DNA of 25,714 nucleotides from CAZHSN01 sp964535125 (GTDB taxonomy: Bacteria; Armatimonadota; HRBIN16): assembly GCA_964535125.1 (NCBI GenBank), contig CAZHSN010000034.1, forward strand, positions 1 to 25,714, given 5' to 3'. How positions within the stretch are numbered: position 1 is the stretch's first letter; each line of letters opens with the position of its first letter. The notes under the pieces were generated by a model. It made no database searches. It was given only the letters and a program-made list of their open reading frames with translations, and had not been told where the DNA came from. Shown here piece after piece: positions 16,614-23,961 of the stretch. A program made the translations under genes and the position numbers.

Positions 16614-17906
16614 CTACTTCAGGCGTAACTCCCAGTCAAACCGGTCGTCAGGGCCGCCGCCTGCGCCGGTGAACGTTCCCGTGATCCGGTCTTCCTGAAT
16701 GACTCCCACAAAGTCCTGGTACGGCGGGTCGTAACCTGCCAATTCGCGTCGTATCCGTACGGTGTTGCCTTCGATACTGCCGGTGAGCCGCTCGCTATCG
16801 TTCGACATACCGGTGATCTTGCCGCCTGATATGGAGATCTCCCAGATCATCGGGAAACCGTTAGCAGTGACCTCATACCGATCCGACGTGATTTTCGACG
16901 TTGCCGCCGGAGCTTTTACTGCGTTGGTCAGTGAGAGTGACCAGTCATACTCAACTCCGGGTTCGCCACCTGCACCAGTGAACGTACCGACGATTTGATT
17001 GCCTTTGATGACGCCTTTATAGATCTGGTAGGGAGGATCGAATCCCGGGCATTCCCTGCGTAGGCGTACCGATGCGCCATCGACAGAACCCGTGAGCTTT
17101 TCATCCCAGTCTGTCTTGCCTGTGATCTGCCCGTTGGTCACGGTGAGTTCCCAGGTCATCGCGTGCCCGTTGGAGACGGCTGGGTAGGTTCCCGAAACCA
17201 GCCTGCCGGTAGCTTGGGAGGGCTGCGCCGCGGCATCCGCCGGCTTCGGTTTCAGCAGCAGCTTGTGGGCTAACGCCAGGTCTTCCGCCGCCTCGCTGAC
17301 GGTCTTGACGTCTGTGCTGGCGATCTTGTCACCCTCCCAGCCGAACCACTCGTAGTTCTGCAGCCGGACAGCCCATTGCGGGAAGGTGATGCCGCACCAC
17401 TTCCCTTTCGCTGCACCGGTAAACGATCCGGTCACCATTCCGTGTTTCCACAGGTCATACACAACCGGTTGTCCGTTCACCATGACCGCCAGTGCGCAAT
17501 GGTTCCAGTTGACCTCAATCGGGTTCAACCCCATCACGCTGGTTCCCTTTACGCGTCCGTAGACCAGCACCAGGTTCCGTGGATCAATACCTGCGCCGAT
17601 CAGCGCCTCTTTGAGCATCTCGGCGCTCCACTGGCAATTGCCCTGAGTCAGCGATCCTGACGTAAGGCCCGCGCGCATCCGTCCGGTGAAACTTCCGTTG
17701 GGCTTCACCTTCGCTAGCGCCAGCCGCCGGCCTAGCCGGTCCATGATAAACCGGGCCTTTTCCGAGTCGGAACGGAACTTCGGGGTGGTGGACTGCTGCA
17801 TCGCGACCTGCCCCAGCTGCCGGGCTTGGGCGACTGTGAATGTCTGTGACCATGCAGGCTGCAACAGCAGGAAACCAAGTATACAGATAATAGCTGCCAA
17901 GCGCAT
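16614..17906 (-). CDS. Secreted Cys-His-Asp (papain/transglutaminase-like) protein with two tandem 90-residue repeats
   Basis: The 430-residue protein begins with a clear signal peptide (residues 2-20, cleavage near AWSQ), so it is exported. Residues 25-200 form a small alpha/beta domain with Cys91 in GNCQWSAEMLKEAL at a helix start, His136 in NWNHCALAV and Asp151 in VVYDLW. Order and spacing match a papain/transglutaminase-type triad, but I do not recognise the family, and hydrolase versus binding function is open. An Ala/Pro/Lys linker (about 215-235) leads to two tandem repeats at 238-327 and 341-430. Each runs NG-x-MxWE, ITG, LTGS, VRxRRE, PPYQ, GVI and GTFTGAGG-x-P to a DW-x-L end, likely beta-sandwich or lipocalin-like. 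ATG at 17904-17906 has AGGAGG six bases upstream. It is followed by pdxS; no functional link is obvious. Confidence 0.8.
   Translation of the reverse strand: MRLAAIICILGFLLLQPAWSQTFTVAQARQLGQVAMQQSTTPKFRSDSEKARFIMDRLGRRLALAKVKPNGSFTGRMRAGLTSGSLTQGNCQWSAEMLKEALIGAGIDPRNLVLVYGRVKGTSVMGLNPIEVNWNHCALAVMVNGQPVVYDLWKHGMVTGSFTGAAKGKWCGITFPQWAVRLQNYEWFGWEGDKIASTDVKTVSEAAEDLALAHKLLLKPKPADAAAQPSQATGRLVSGTYPAVSNGHAMTWELTVTNGQITGKTDWDEKLTGSVDGASVRLRRECPGFDPPYQIYKGVIKGNQIVGTFTGAGGEPGVEYDWSLSLTNAVKAPAATSKITSDRYEVTANGFPMIWEISISGGKITGMSNDSERLTGSIEGNTVRIRRELAGYDPPYQDFVGVIQEDRITGTFTGAGGGPDDRFDWELRLK
16617..17195 (-). repeat. Two tandem 90-codon repeats inside the Cys-His-Asp protein gene
   Basis: Repeat 1 (17195-16926) and repeat 2 (16886-16617) are each 90 codons, separated by 13 codons. 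They share DPPYQ, GTFTGAGG and the pattern MxWE, ITG, LTGS, VRxRRE at identical spacing. The proteins are clearly homologous while DNA has diverged, pointing to an old internal duplication. Confidence 0.85.
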
Positions 17907-17933
17907 GTGGCCCTCCTGATGTGGGTTGTGAGT

Positions 17934-17939
17934 ACTATA
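17934..17939 (-). promoter_or_regulatory. Candidate -10 box for the Cys-His-Asp protein gene
   Basis: TATAGT on the minus strand (one mismatch to TATAAT) lies 27 bases before the ATG. A weak -35 (TTCTGA) is 17 bases further upstream. Confidence 0.3.
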
Positions 17940-17942
17940 TCA

Positions 17943-17973
17943 CAACGCCCGTATGATCAGAAGTGTGGCGTTG
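17943..17973. promoter_or_regulatory. Inverted repeat in divergent promoter region
   Basis: CAACGCC (17943-17949) and GGCGTTG (17967-17973) form a perfect 7-bp inverted repeat with 17 bases between, flanked by TCA and GTGA that extend it imperfectly. It lies between the divergently transcribed Cys-His-Asp gene and the GH43-like gene, beside candidate -10 boxes on both strands (TATGAT at 17952-17957 on plus). It could be a regulator site or a hairpin. Confidence 0.3.
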
Positions 17974-18051
17974 AGTGATACGCCTGCCGCATACTGATGA
18001 GCGAACGAACACCAGTCCATTGGGATGGGACACAACGCGGAGGTGGACCGA

Positions 18052-19032
18052 ATGGCATATCTGGACGGCAGGCCCGAAGCCACACGACGGCTGGAGGCGC
18101 AGGACCATGGGGTCGTGATCCCGTATGGACACGCGCCCGGACAGGCCGACTGTCACGGCGCTCGGGATATGTGGGTCTTTGAAGCGGACGGCGAGTACCA
18201 TCTGTTCTACGATGGTTGTGGTCCGGATGGCTGGCGATGCTGCCATGCGGTCAGCACGGACCTGGTGCAATGGCGTCTATCAGGGCCGATCCTGGACCTG
18301 GGTGAACCGGGCGCGCCTGATTGCGCCTACGCCGGGTATGGGGCCACCATCCACGCCGACAACCGATGGCACTTCTTCTATGTGGGATGCCGGGCGACGA
18401 CACCTCCACCGGACCGCGTGCCGGCCATGCCTTATATCAACCTGAAGGCCGAGGCGGACAGCCCGTATGGTCCCTGGCGTAAGCGGTACGACCTGCGCCC
18501 CTTTGAACCCCTGCCAGGCACCTATTACGCCGACACGTGCAATCCGGGGCACATTGTGCAGGTCGGCGATGAGTACATTATGTTCTTCAGCGCGGCCATC
18601 TTCTGCGGCGCCGGGGTGAAGCGCACGCTGGGGCTGGCGCGCACGCGTGACTTGGATGGCGTTTGGCAACCCGACCCGGAGCCGATGCTGCCGCTGGATG
18701 AGCAGATTGAGAACGCTGCGGTCTACTATGAGGCCGCGACGGGCACGTGGTATGTGTTCACCAACCATGTCGGCATCGACACCCGCGGTGAGTACCGCGA
18801 CGCGGTCTGGACATATTGGACCCAAGACCTGAACTGCTGGGACCCGGCGAACAAAGCCGTGGTGATTGATGGTGCGAACTGCACCTGGTCGCATGCCAGC
18901 ATTGGCATGGCGGCTGTTGCGCGGGTCGGAGACCGATTGGGGATCATCTATGACGGCCCCGGCGGGGACAGCATCGATAACATGCGCAACAGCCTCGCCC
19001 TGGCCTGGCTGCCGCTTCCGTTGACCGTCTGA
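18052..19032 (+). CDS. Five-bladed beta-propeller glycoside hydrolase-like protein (GH43-like)
   Basis: The 326-residue protein shows the blade pattern of GH43/GH32/GH130-type propellers. CHGARDMWVFEADGEYHLFYDG (residues 34-55) places an Asp at the first blade, CHAVSTDLVQW is a typical blade turn, GATIHADNRWHFFYVG is blade two, and CNPGHIVQVGDEYIMFFSAA (163-182) and IENAAVYYEAATGTWYVFTNH (219-239) are later blades, with Glu220 a possible acid. I cannot name family or substrate with certainty. No signal peptide is present. ATG at 18052 has GGAGG at 18039-18043 with an 8-base spacer. An in-frame ATG at 18025 lacks any Shine-Dalgarno and was rejected. The GH4 gene follows after 109 bases and has nearly the same GCGGAGGTGG start context, suggesting joint function in glycoside use. 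Confidence 0.75.
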   Translation: MAYLDGRPEATRRLEAQDHGVVIPYGHAPGQADCHGARDMWVFEADGEYHLFYDGCGPDGWRCCHAVSTDLVQWRLSGPILDLGEPGAPDCAYAGYGATIHADNRWHFFYVGCRATTPPPDRVPAMPYINLKAEADSPYGPWRKRYDLRPFEPLPGTYYADTCNPGHIVQVGDEYIMFFSAAIFCGAGVKRTLGLARTRDLDGVWQPDPEPMLPLDEQIENAAVYYEAATGTWYVFTNHVGIDTRGEYRDAVWTYWTQDLNCWDPANKAVVIDGANCTWSHASIGMAAVARVGDRLGIIYDGPGGDSIDNMRNSLALAWLPLPLTV

Positions 19033-19094
19033 CCGCCTGGCGGCTCGCACATATCTCCATATAGTCGGCAGCCCCGTCCATTACGGCCAGGCGG
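19033..19094 (+). repeat. Long-loop inverted repeat after the GH43-like gene
   Basis: CCGCCTGGC (19033-19041) directly after the stop codon is perfectly complementary to GCCAGGCGG (19086-19094), enclosing 44 bases. It could be a terminator or attenuator base between the GH43-like and GH4 genes, or the two half-sites of an operator. The 44-base interior shows no strong hairpin. Confidence 0.35.
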
Positions 19095-19141
19095 CGTTCG
19101 GCGTACCATAGGGATATCCTGCACACTTTGCGGAGGTGGCC

Positions 19142-20578
19142 ATGGTTAAGATTGCGATTATCGGCGCGGGCAGCATCGTGTTCGCCAAGACATTGCTGAA
19201 CGACATGCTGGGCACGCCGTGCCTTCAGGACGCGCACTATGTGCTGATGAGTCCTACAGAAACCAAGCTCAAGCGCATGGAGGCGTTCACCCAGCGCATG
19301 ATCACAGAGAACGGGCTGGCGGCTACGGTAAGTGCGACGACAGACCGGCGCGCGGCCATCACAGACGCGGATTTCGTGATCTGCATGGCGCAGGTAGGCG
19401 GCGTCAAGGCGTTCCAGATGGATTATGAGATCCCCATGAAGTATGGGGTTGACCAGTGTATCGGTGACTCGCTGGGGCCGGGCGGCGTGATGCGCGGGCT
19501 GCGCAGCATGCCGTTGCTGGAAGGCATACTGCGGGACATGGAGCAGACCGCGAAGCCGGGCGCCATCCTGTTGAACTACACCAACCCGATGGCTGCGGTG
19601 TGTCTGGCTGCGGGACGCATGTCCGATGTGCCGGTGATTGGCCTGTGCCATGGCGTACAGACAACGCTGGACCTGATCAGCGGGTATGTGGATGTTCCAA
19701 AGGCGGAGATCGACTATCTGTGCGCCGGGATCAACCACATGGCGTGGTTCCTGAAGCTGGAGCACCAGGGCAAGGATCTGTATCCGTTGTTCAAAGAGCG
19801 TTGCGAACTGCCGGAGTACTACCTCAACGAAAAAGTGCGGATTGAGGTGATGCGACACTTCGGATACTTCATGACCGAGAGCACCGGCCACCTGTCCGAA
19901 TACGTGCCCTGGTTCCGAAGCAGTGAACGCGCCCTGAACACCTGGTGTGACCAGCCTGCGTTTGGCGGCGAGACCGGCGCGTATTACCGGTGGTGCCAAA
20001 TGATTGCCGACAAGTACGCCACTGTGGACCCGCTTGAATTCGAGTCACCCCGGTTGGAACCGCGCAGCGCCGAGTACTGCTCCTATATTCTGGAGGCGGC
20101 TGTGACGGGCAACCCGTTCCGGCTGCAAGGCAACGTCCGTAACGACGGCTACATCACCAACCTGCCGCAGGGGTGCTGTGTCGAGGTCCCGGTGTATGTC
20201 GACCGGGAAGGGTTGCATCCGTTGCGTGTTGGTGCGCTGCCGGCGCAGTGTGCCGCGTTGAACCAGAGTAACATCACCGTGCAGTCGTTGAGCGTGGAGG
20301 CCGGTCTGACGGGCGATCCGGAGATGGTGATGCAGGCGATCGCACTGGATCCGCTGACCAGCGCCTGTTTGACGCTGACAGAGGTGCGTGAGATGACCAG
20401 TGAGTTGCTGCAGGCTCAGGCGGAGTGGCTGCCGATGTTCGCCGGCAAGTCACTTCAGCCGCGTCCGATCATTCAGGTGCCGTCTGATGTGGTTCCCGCC
20501 AGTGTCCCAACCGATCCGGCGCTGGCGATCGGGAAGCGCTTCGGCCTTCTGGCTGAACGCGACATCTCTAAGGGCTAG
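19142..20578 (+). CDS. GH4 family NAD-dependent alpha-galactosidase/alpha-glucosidase
   Basis: GH4 enzymes cleave glycosides by an oxidation-elimination route needing NAD and a divalent metal (usually Mn2+), passing through a 3-keto sugar. The 478-residue protein has the Rossmann motif IIGAGSIVFAKTLLNDML at residues 6-23, DADFVICMAQVGG, YGVDQCIGDSLGPGGVMRGLRSMP, LLNYTNPMA, and the metal pair Cys169 (GLCHGVQTTLD) and His199 (GINHMAWFL). This is the MelA-like CHxVQ branch more than 6-phospho-glucosidases; exact sugar and anomer are open. ATG at 19142 has GGAGG five bases upstream; the GTG at 19136 overlaps that site and was rejected. It is cytosolic, follows the GH43-like gene, and converges on two isomerase-like genes. 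Confidence 0.92.
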   Translation: MVKIAIIGAGSIVFAKTLLNDMLGTPCLQDAHYVLMSPTETKLKRMEAFTQRMITENGLAATVSATTDRRAAITDADFVICMAQVGGVKAFQMDYEIPMKYGVDQCIGDSLGPGGVMRGLRSMPLLEGILRDMEQTAKPGAILLNYTNPMAAVCLAAGRMSDVPVIGLCHGVQTTLDLISGYVDVPKAEIDYLCAGINHMAWFLKLEHQGKDLYPLFKERCELPEYYLNEKVRIEVMRHFGYFMTESTGHLSEYVPWFRSSERALNTWCDQPAFGGETGAYYRWCQMIADKYATVDPLEFESPRLEPRSAEYCSYILEAAVTGNPFRLQGNVRNDGYITNLPQGCCVEVPVYVDREGLHPLRVGALPAQCAALNQSNITVQSLSVEAGLTGDPEMVMQAIALDPLTSACLTLTEVREMTSELLQAQAEWLPMFAGKSLQPRPIIQVPSDVVPASVPTDPALAIGKRFGLLAERDISKG

Positions 20579-20588
20579 AAACGGCATT

Positions 20589-20617
20589 CAGGGGACGTGC
20601 CTGCCGCGCGTCCCCTG
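20589..20617. terminator. Bidirectional stem-loop between GH4 and isomerase-like genes
   Basis: CAGGGGACGTGC (20589-20600) and GCGCGTCCCCTG (20606-20617) form a 12-bp stem with one T-G wobble and a 5-base loop. TGTGTTATTAA follows on plus. It begins 10 bases after the GH4 stop and ends 5 bases before the convergent stop. Confidence 0.8.
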
Positions 20618-20622
20618 TGTTA

Positions 20623-21402
20623 TTAACGGATGCCGTGTGTGGACAGGAAACGGTAGCTGATCGCCAGAGCGTCCACAGGATCCATACCGTAACAGTCATC
20701 CTGTTCCACCAGGGCGAACTCCACCCCGGCTTCGCGGGCTGCACTCAGGATATCATACCAGTCCAGTACGCCTTCTCCGATCGGCGCCATACGCACCTGT
20801 CCCTCCGGCGTGATCATCCGGTCTTTCAGGTGCAGCAGCGGTTGGCGTCCCGGCAGGCGTCGGATCCATCGGGCCGGATCACCGCCGCCCTCCTGCACCC
20901 AGTAGGTGTCCAATTCGGCGCAGAGCGTGTCGCTGTCGGTGTCCTCATACAGCGCCTGCAACCAGAGCCGGCCGTCCGGCAGGCGCAGGAACTCCATGTG
21001 ATGGTTGTGATAACTGAACCGCATCCCGCGTTGTGCGCAGGCTGCCGCCAGCGGTTTCAACTCATCGATAAACCGCTTGAGCCCCTCCGCAGAGCGATAA
21101 TCAGCAGGGAGACCACCGATCGCCGGATACCGGCAGTCCAGCGCGGCGTGCATGTCCAGCAGTTCGTCGGTGCGCGTCAGAAAGTCATCCCAGCCCATGT
21201 GGGTGCACGCGCAGTCCATGCCGTGGTCCTGCAGTGCCCGGGCGATGGCCGGAACGCCCATCGCCCAGTTTATACCGGACAACTGCACACAGGTATAGCC
21301 GATGGCCTGCAGCCGCGCAAGGGTGGTCCGAAAGCCGTCAATGTCCTGACAGCTTGCCCGGCATGTGTAGAGCTGTGCGCCAGCGCGTGGGTCGGGCTGC
21401 AT
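20623..21402 (-). CDS. Sugar phosphate isomerase/epimerase-type TIM barrel (AP endonuclease 2 family)
   Basis: The 259-residue protein belongs to the xylose-isomerase-like TIM-barrel family (AP_endonuc_2), whose members isomerise, epimerise or cleave sugars and keto-sugars with a divalent metal. GAQLYTCRAS starts strand one. YHNHHMEF (131-138), ELDTYWV (163-169), LLHLKDR (189-195) and LVEQDD (231-236) carry the usual His, Glu and Asp ligands. The first-strand motif reads VQLSG where the neighbour and most relatives have VEF-x-G, so one acidic residue is Gln40 here. No signal peptide is present. The ATG (21400-21402) lies one base after the upstream paralogue's TGA, so translation is coupled. 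Substrate is unknown; proximity to GH4 suggests a keto-sugar (inference). Confidence 0.88.
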   Translation of the reverse strand: MQPDPRAGAQLYTCRASCQDIDGFRTTLARLQAIGYTCVQLSGINWAMGVPAIARALQDHGMDCACTHMGWDDFLTRTDELLDMHAALDCRYPAIGGLPADYRSAEGLKRFIDELKPLAAACAQRGMRFSYHNHHMEFLRLPDGRLWLQALYEDTDSDTLCAELDTYWVQEGGGDPARWIRRLPGRQPLLHLKDRMITPEGQVRMAPIGEGVLDWYDILSAAREAGVEFALVEQDDCYGMDPVDALAISYRFLSTHGIR

Positions 21403-21403
21403 G

Positions 21404-22156
21404 TCAGCCGCGTCCCTGACCCAAGCCGCTGGAGATCAGCCACTGGCAGCTCTGTTTCACCGCCTCGCTCATGTCGGTAGCGCAGCCATCCAGTTCCACG
21501 ATCAGCCACTCCAGCACGTTCGGATCGGCTGCGTTGATGATGTCAGCCATGGGCAGCTTGCCAGCACCGACTGCGGTGTGCAGATGATCCGGAGTCAGGT
21601 TGCCATCCTTGATGTGCAGCAACGGCAGACGTGCGGTATTGGCTTTGACCACCGCGACGGGATCTGCGCCGCCGAAGGCTGTCCAGTAGACATCCAGTTC
21701 GCTGAAGATGCCAGGGGCCAGTTTCAAGATGTGGTCGTACACATAGACGCCGTCCACCAAGTCGAACTCCCACCAGTGGTTGTGCATCCCCAGGGTTAGG
21801 CCCTTCTCGGCTGCCAGCGCGGCGCCTTGACTGAACGTGTCGGCTGCCCGGCGGATATCATCCAGTGTCTTGAACGCATCGGGGCCGAAACCGGTCACGA
21901 TCCGACTGACGCCCAGCGTCTTTTCGGTGTCTTCGATCTGGGTGATGTTCTCAGCCGTTGGCATGGATGTATGACTGGAACAGGCTTTGAGTCCCAACTC
22001 GTTCAGCCACTTGGCGACGTCTGCCGCACTGTGTCCGTGCAAGCCGGCGAACTCGACGCCTGCGTACCCGTCTTCGGCCACTTCGGCCAAGACCGCGTGA
22101 AAGTCTTGGGCTGCCTTCTCCCTCAGCGAATAGAGCTGAACTGCTACCGGTTTCAT
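21404..22156 (-). CDS. Sugar phosphate isomerase/epimerase-type TIM barrel (AP endonuclease 2 family), second copy
   Basis: This 250-residue paralogue of the next gene has all the family motifs: VAVQLYSLRE (4-13), GVEFAG (33-38, conserved Glu), SSHTS (60-64), MHNHWWEF (124-131), SELDVYWTAFGG (152-163), LLHIKDG (179-185) and IVELDG (219-224). A metal-dependent isomerase or epimerase acting on a small sugar or keto-sugar is the expected role, in the cytosol. The ATG (22154-22156) has GAGGAG eight bases upstream. It is the first gene of a two-gene unit whose second member starts one base after its stop. A 175-base gap with two stem-loops separates it from catalase. Confidence 0.9.
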   Translation of the reverse strand: MKPVAVQLYSLREKAAQDFHAVLAEVAEDGYAGVEFAGLHGHSAADVAKWLNELGLKACSSHTSMPTAENITQIEDTEKTLGVSRIVTGFGPDAFKTLDDIRRAADTFSQGAALAAEKGLTLGMHNHWWEFDLVDGVYVYDHILKLAPGIFSELDVYWTAFGGADPVAVVKANTARLPLLHIKDGNLTPDHLHTAVGAGKLPMADIINAADPNVLEWLIVELDGCATDMSEAVKQSCQWLISSGLGQGRG

Positions 22157-22232
22157 TCCGTATACTCCTCGTCTCAGTCGATGATCTAGTGGGTGTACCC
22201 TGCGTTCAGTTCACTGCGGGCATGTGGTGTTC

Positions 22233-22258
22233 CTGCCGCATTGCCGGAAATGCGGCAG
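22233..22258 (-). terminator. Second stem-loop in the catalase-isomerase gap
   Basis: CTGCCGCATT (22233-22242) and AATGCGGCAG (22249-22258) form a perfect 10-bp stem with a 6-base loop, midway in the 175-base gap. It may back up the catalase terminator or sit in the leader of the isomerase unit. No T-run follows. Confidence 0.5.
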
Positions 22259-22296
22259 AATCCATTGGCTATGCGATCGCCTGGGTTGGGTGAGGG

Positions 22297-22321
22297 GCGG
22301 GGTCTGTTGTAAAGACCCCGC
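22297..22321 (-). terminator. Stem-loop after the catalase gene
   Basis: GCGGGGTCT (22297-22305) and AGACCCCGC (22313-22321) form a perfect 9-bp stem with a 7-base loop, 10 bases after the catalase stop. No T-run follows on the minus strand. Confidence 0.65.
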
Positions 22322-22331
22322 GGTTCGACGT

Positions 22332-23798
22332 TCAGCTCAAATCAACGGAATCCAGTGCGATACCCATCGCATCGGCGATCCCTTTTCCGTACGCCGGGTC
22401 GGCATGATAACAGTTGCGGATGTGCCGGTGTTTGATCTCATCCGGAACTGACGCCATGTCGCGTGCGGTGTTGTCGAACAGAACGCGCTGCTGGTCTGGT
22501 GTCTGGATGCGGAAGAGCATACCGGGTTGTGTGAAGTAGTCGTTGTCGTAGTCTCGGAAGTTGTAATGGTCCGCGGCTCCGTCCAGGGGAAGCGGCGGTT
22601 CAGCGAACTCCGGTTGCTGCTGCCATTCGCCAAAGCTGTTTGGCTCATATCCCAATGTGGCGCCTTGGTTTCCATCCACCCGCATTGCACCGTCACGATG
22701 GTAGCTGTTGACCGGGCATCGGGGTGCATTCACTGGGATCAGATGATGGTTGACACCCAACCGGTAGCGCTGCGCGTCTCCGTATGAGAACAGACGGCCC
22801 TGCAGCATCCGATCGGGGGAGAAACTGATCCCGGGTACCACATTTGCGGGGTTAAACGCGGCCTGCTCCACATCGGCGAAGTAGTTGTCCGGGTTCCGGT
22901 TCAGCTCCAAAACCCCCACCTCTATCAACGGGTAGTCGCTGTGCAGCCATACCTTGGTTAAGTCAAACGGATGAAACCGGTAGTTGGCAGCGTCAGACTC
23001 GGGCATGATCTGCACATACAGCGTCCAGCGGGGATAGTCGCCCCGGTCGATCGACTCCAACAGGTCACGCTGGTGGCTCTCGCGGTCCTTCGCGATGATC
23101 GCTGCTGCTTCTGCATCGGTCAGGTTTTGAATGCCCTGTTGGGAACGCAGGTGAAACTTCACCCAACAACGTTCATTTTGTGCATTGATGAAACTGAACG
23201 TATGGCTGCCGAACCCGTGCATGTGCCGATACGTTCGGGGGATACCCCGATCGCTCATCACAATGGTCACCTGGTGCAGCGCCTCGGGCAGAGATGTCCA
23301 GAAATCCCAGATGTTGGTTGCACTGCGCAGATTCGTGTGCGGGTCGCGTTTGACGGCGTGGTTGAGGTCAGGAAACTTCAACGGGTCACGCAGGAAGAAC
23401 ACCGGGGTGTTGTTCCCTACCAGATCCCAGTTGCCCTCCTCCGTGTAGAACTTGATGGCAAATCCCCGGATGTCGCGTTCCGCATCGGCGGCTCCGCGCT
23501 CACCGGCAACGGTGGAAAACCGCACAAACAGCTCCGTCTGCTTACCTACTTCGGAGAACAGTTTGGCGCGCGTGAAGCGGGTGATGTCGTGGGTGACGGT
23601 GAAACGCCCAAACGCTCCGGATCCCTTGGCATGCATACGCCGCTCGGGTATCACTTCGCGGTCAAAGTGAGCGAGTTTCTCCAGATACCAGACATCCTGC
23701 AGCAGCATGGGCCCTCTGGGGCCTGCCGTCATGCTGTTCTGGTTGTCGACTACCGGCGCACCCGCGACAGTTGTCAGCTTCTTCTTCTTTTTCCCCAT
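22332..23798 (-). CDS. katA: Monofunctional haem catalase (small-subunit type)
   Basis: The enzyme breaks hydrogen peroxide into water and oxygen. The 488-residue length fits clade 3 small-subunit catalases. Active-site His56 (RRMHAKGSGAFG), distal Asn129 (LVGNNTPVFF) and the proximal haem ligand Tyr339 in RLFSYGDAQRYRLG are all present. VIPERRMHA and HTFSFINAQNERCWVKFH are standard signatures. The N-terminus has five consecutive lysines (residues 3-7) before the conserved region, an unusual but probably disordered extension. No signal peptide is seen, so it is cytosolic. ATG (23796-23798) has GGGAAG eight bases upstream. I see no PerR- or OxyR-like box that I would defend. It stands alone between comM and the isomerase unit, with its own terminator. 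Confidence 0.97.
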   Translation of the reverse strand: MGKKKKKLTTVAGAPVVDNQNSMTAGPRGPMLLQDVWYLEKLAHFDREVIPERRMHAKGSGAFGRFTVTHDITRFTRAKLFSEVGKQTELFVRFSTVAGERGAADAERDIRGFAIKFYTEEGNWDLVGNNTPVFFLRDPLKFPDLNHAVKRDPHTNLRSATNIWDFWTSLPEALHQVTIVMSDRGIPRTYRHMHGFGSHTFSFINAQNERCWVKFHLRSQQGIQNLTDAEAAAIIAKDRESHQRDLLESIDRGDYPRWTLYVQIMPESDAANYRFHPFDLTKVWLHSDYPLIEVGVLELNRNPDNYFADVEQAAFNPANVVPGISFSPDRMLQGRLFSYGDAQRYRLGVNHHLIPVNAPRCPVNSYHRDGAMRVDGNQGATLGYEPNSFGEWQQQPEFAEPPLPLDGAADHYNFRDYDNDYFTQPGMLFRIQTPDQQRVLFDNTARDMASVPDEIKHRHIRNCYHADPAYGKGIADAMGIALDSVDLS

Positions 23799-23908
23799 GG
23801 TTCACTTCCCTTCGGTTGGCGCCGCGCGTTGGTCAGACCTGCAACATGGCCACAGGCTGGCTGCGCGACGGCGCATGCGGAACGCCGTTGTTCCGTTGCT
23901 TAAGGGCA

Positions 23909-23914
23909 AGTATA
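23909..23914 (-). promoter_or_regulatory. Candidate -10 box of the catalase gene
   Basis: TATACT on the minus strand (one mismatch to TATAAT) lies about 110 bases before the catalase ATG in the 163-base gap after comM. No convincing -35 is seen. Confidence 0.25.
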
Positions 23915-23961
23915 CCTGATGGCGTACATTTTAAGGTGTGTCCGCGAAGCACGCCGGTCTG

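Noticed and set aside
15758..16672. Plus-strand open frame of about 300 codons opposite pdxS
   Set aside because: It is antisense to fully conserved pdxS and continues into the neighbouring gene; composition is typical of a shadow frame.
16886..17195. Tandem repeats considered as a mobile or CRISPR-like array
   Set aside because: They are two diverged 90-codon protein repeats in one reading frame, not short identical DNA repeats with spacers.
19136..19138. GTG start for the GH4 gene
   Set aside because: The GTG overlaps the GGAGG ribosome-binding site that is ideally placed for the ATG at 19142.
18944..19999. Long minus-strand open frame (about 350 codons) opposite the GH4 gene
   Set aside because: It lies antisense to clear GH4 motifs, is His/Arg/Ala-rich without recognisable domains, and arises from the GC-rich codon bias of the real gene.
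22971..23903. Plus-strand open frame of about 310 codons opposite catalase
   Set aside because: It is antisense to catalase, which has every active-site motif; no domain features in the opposite frame.
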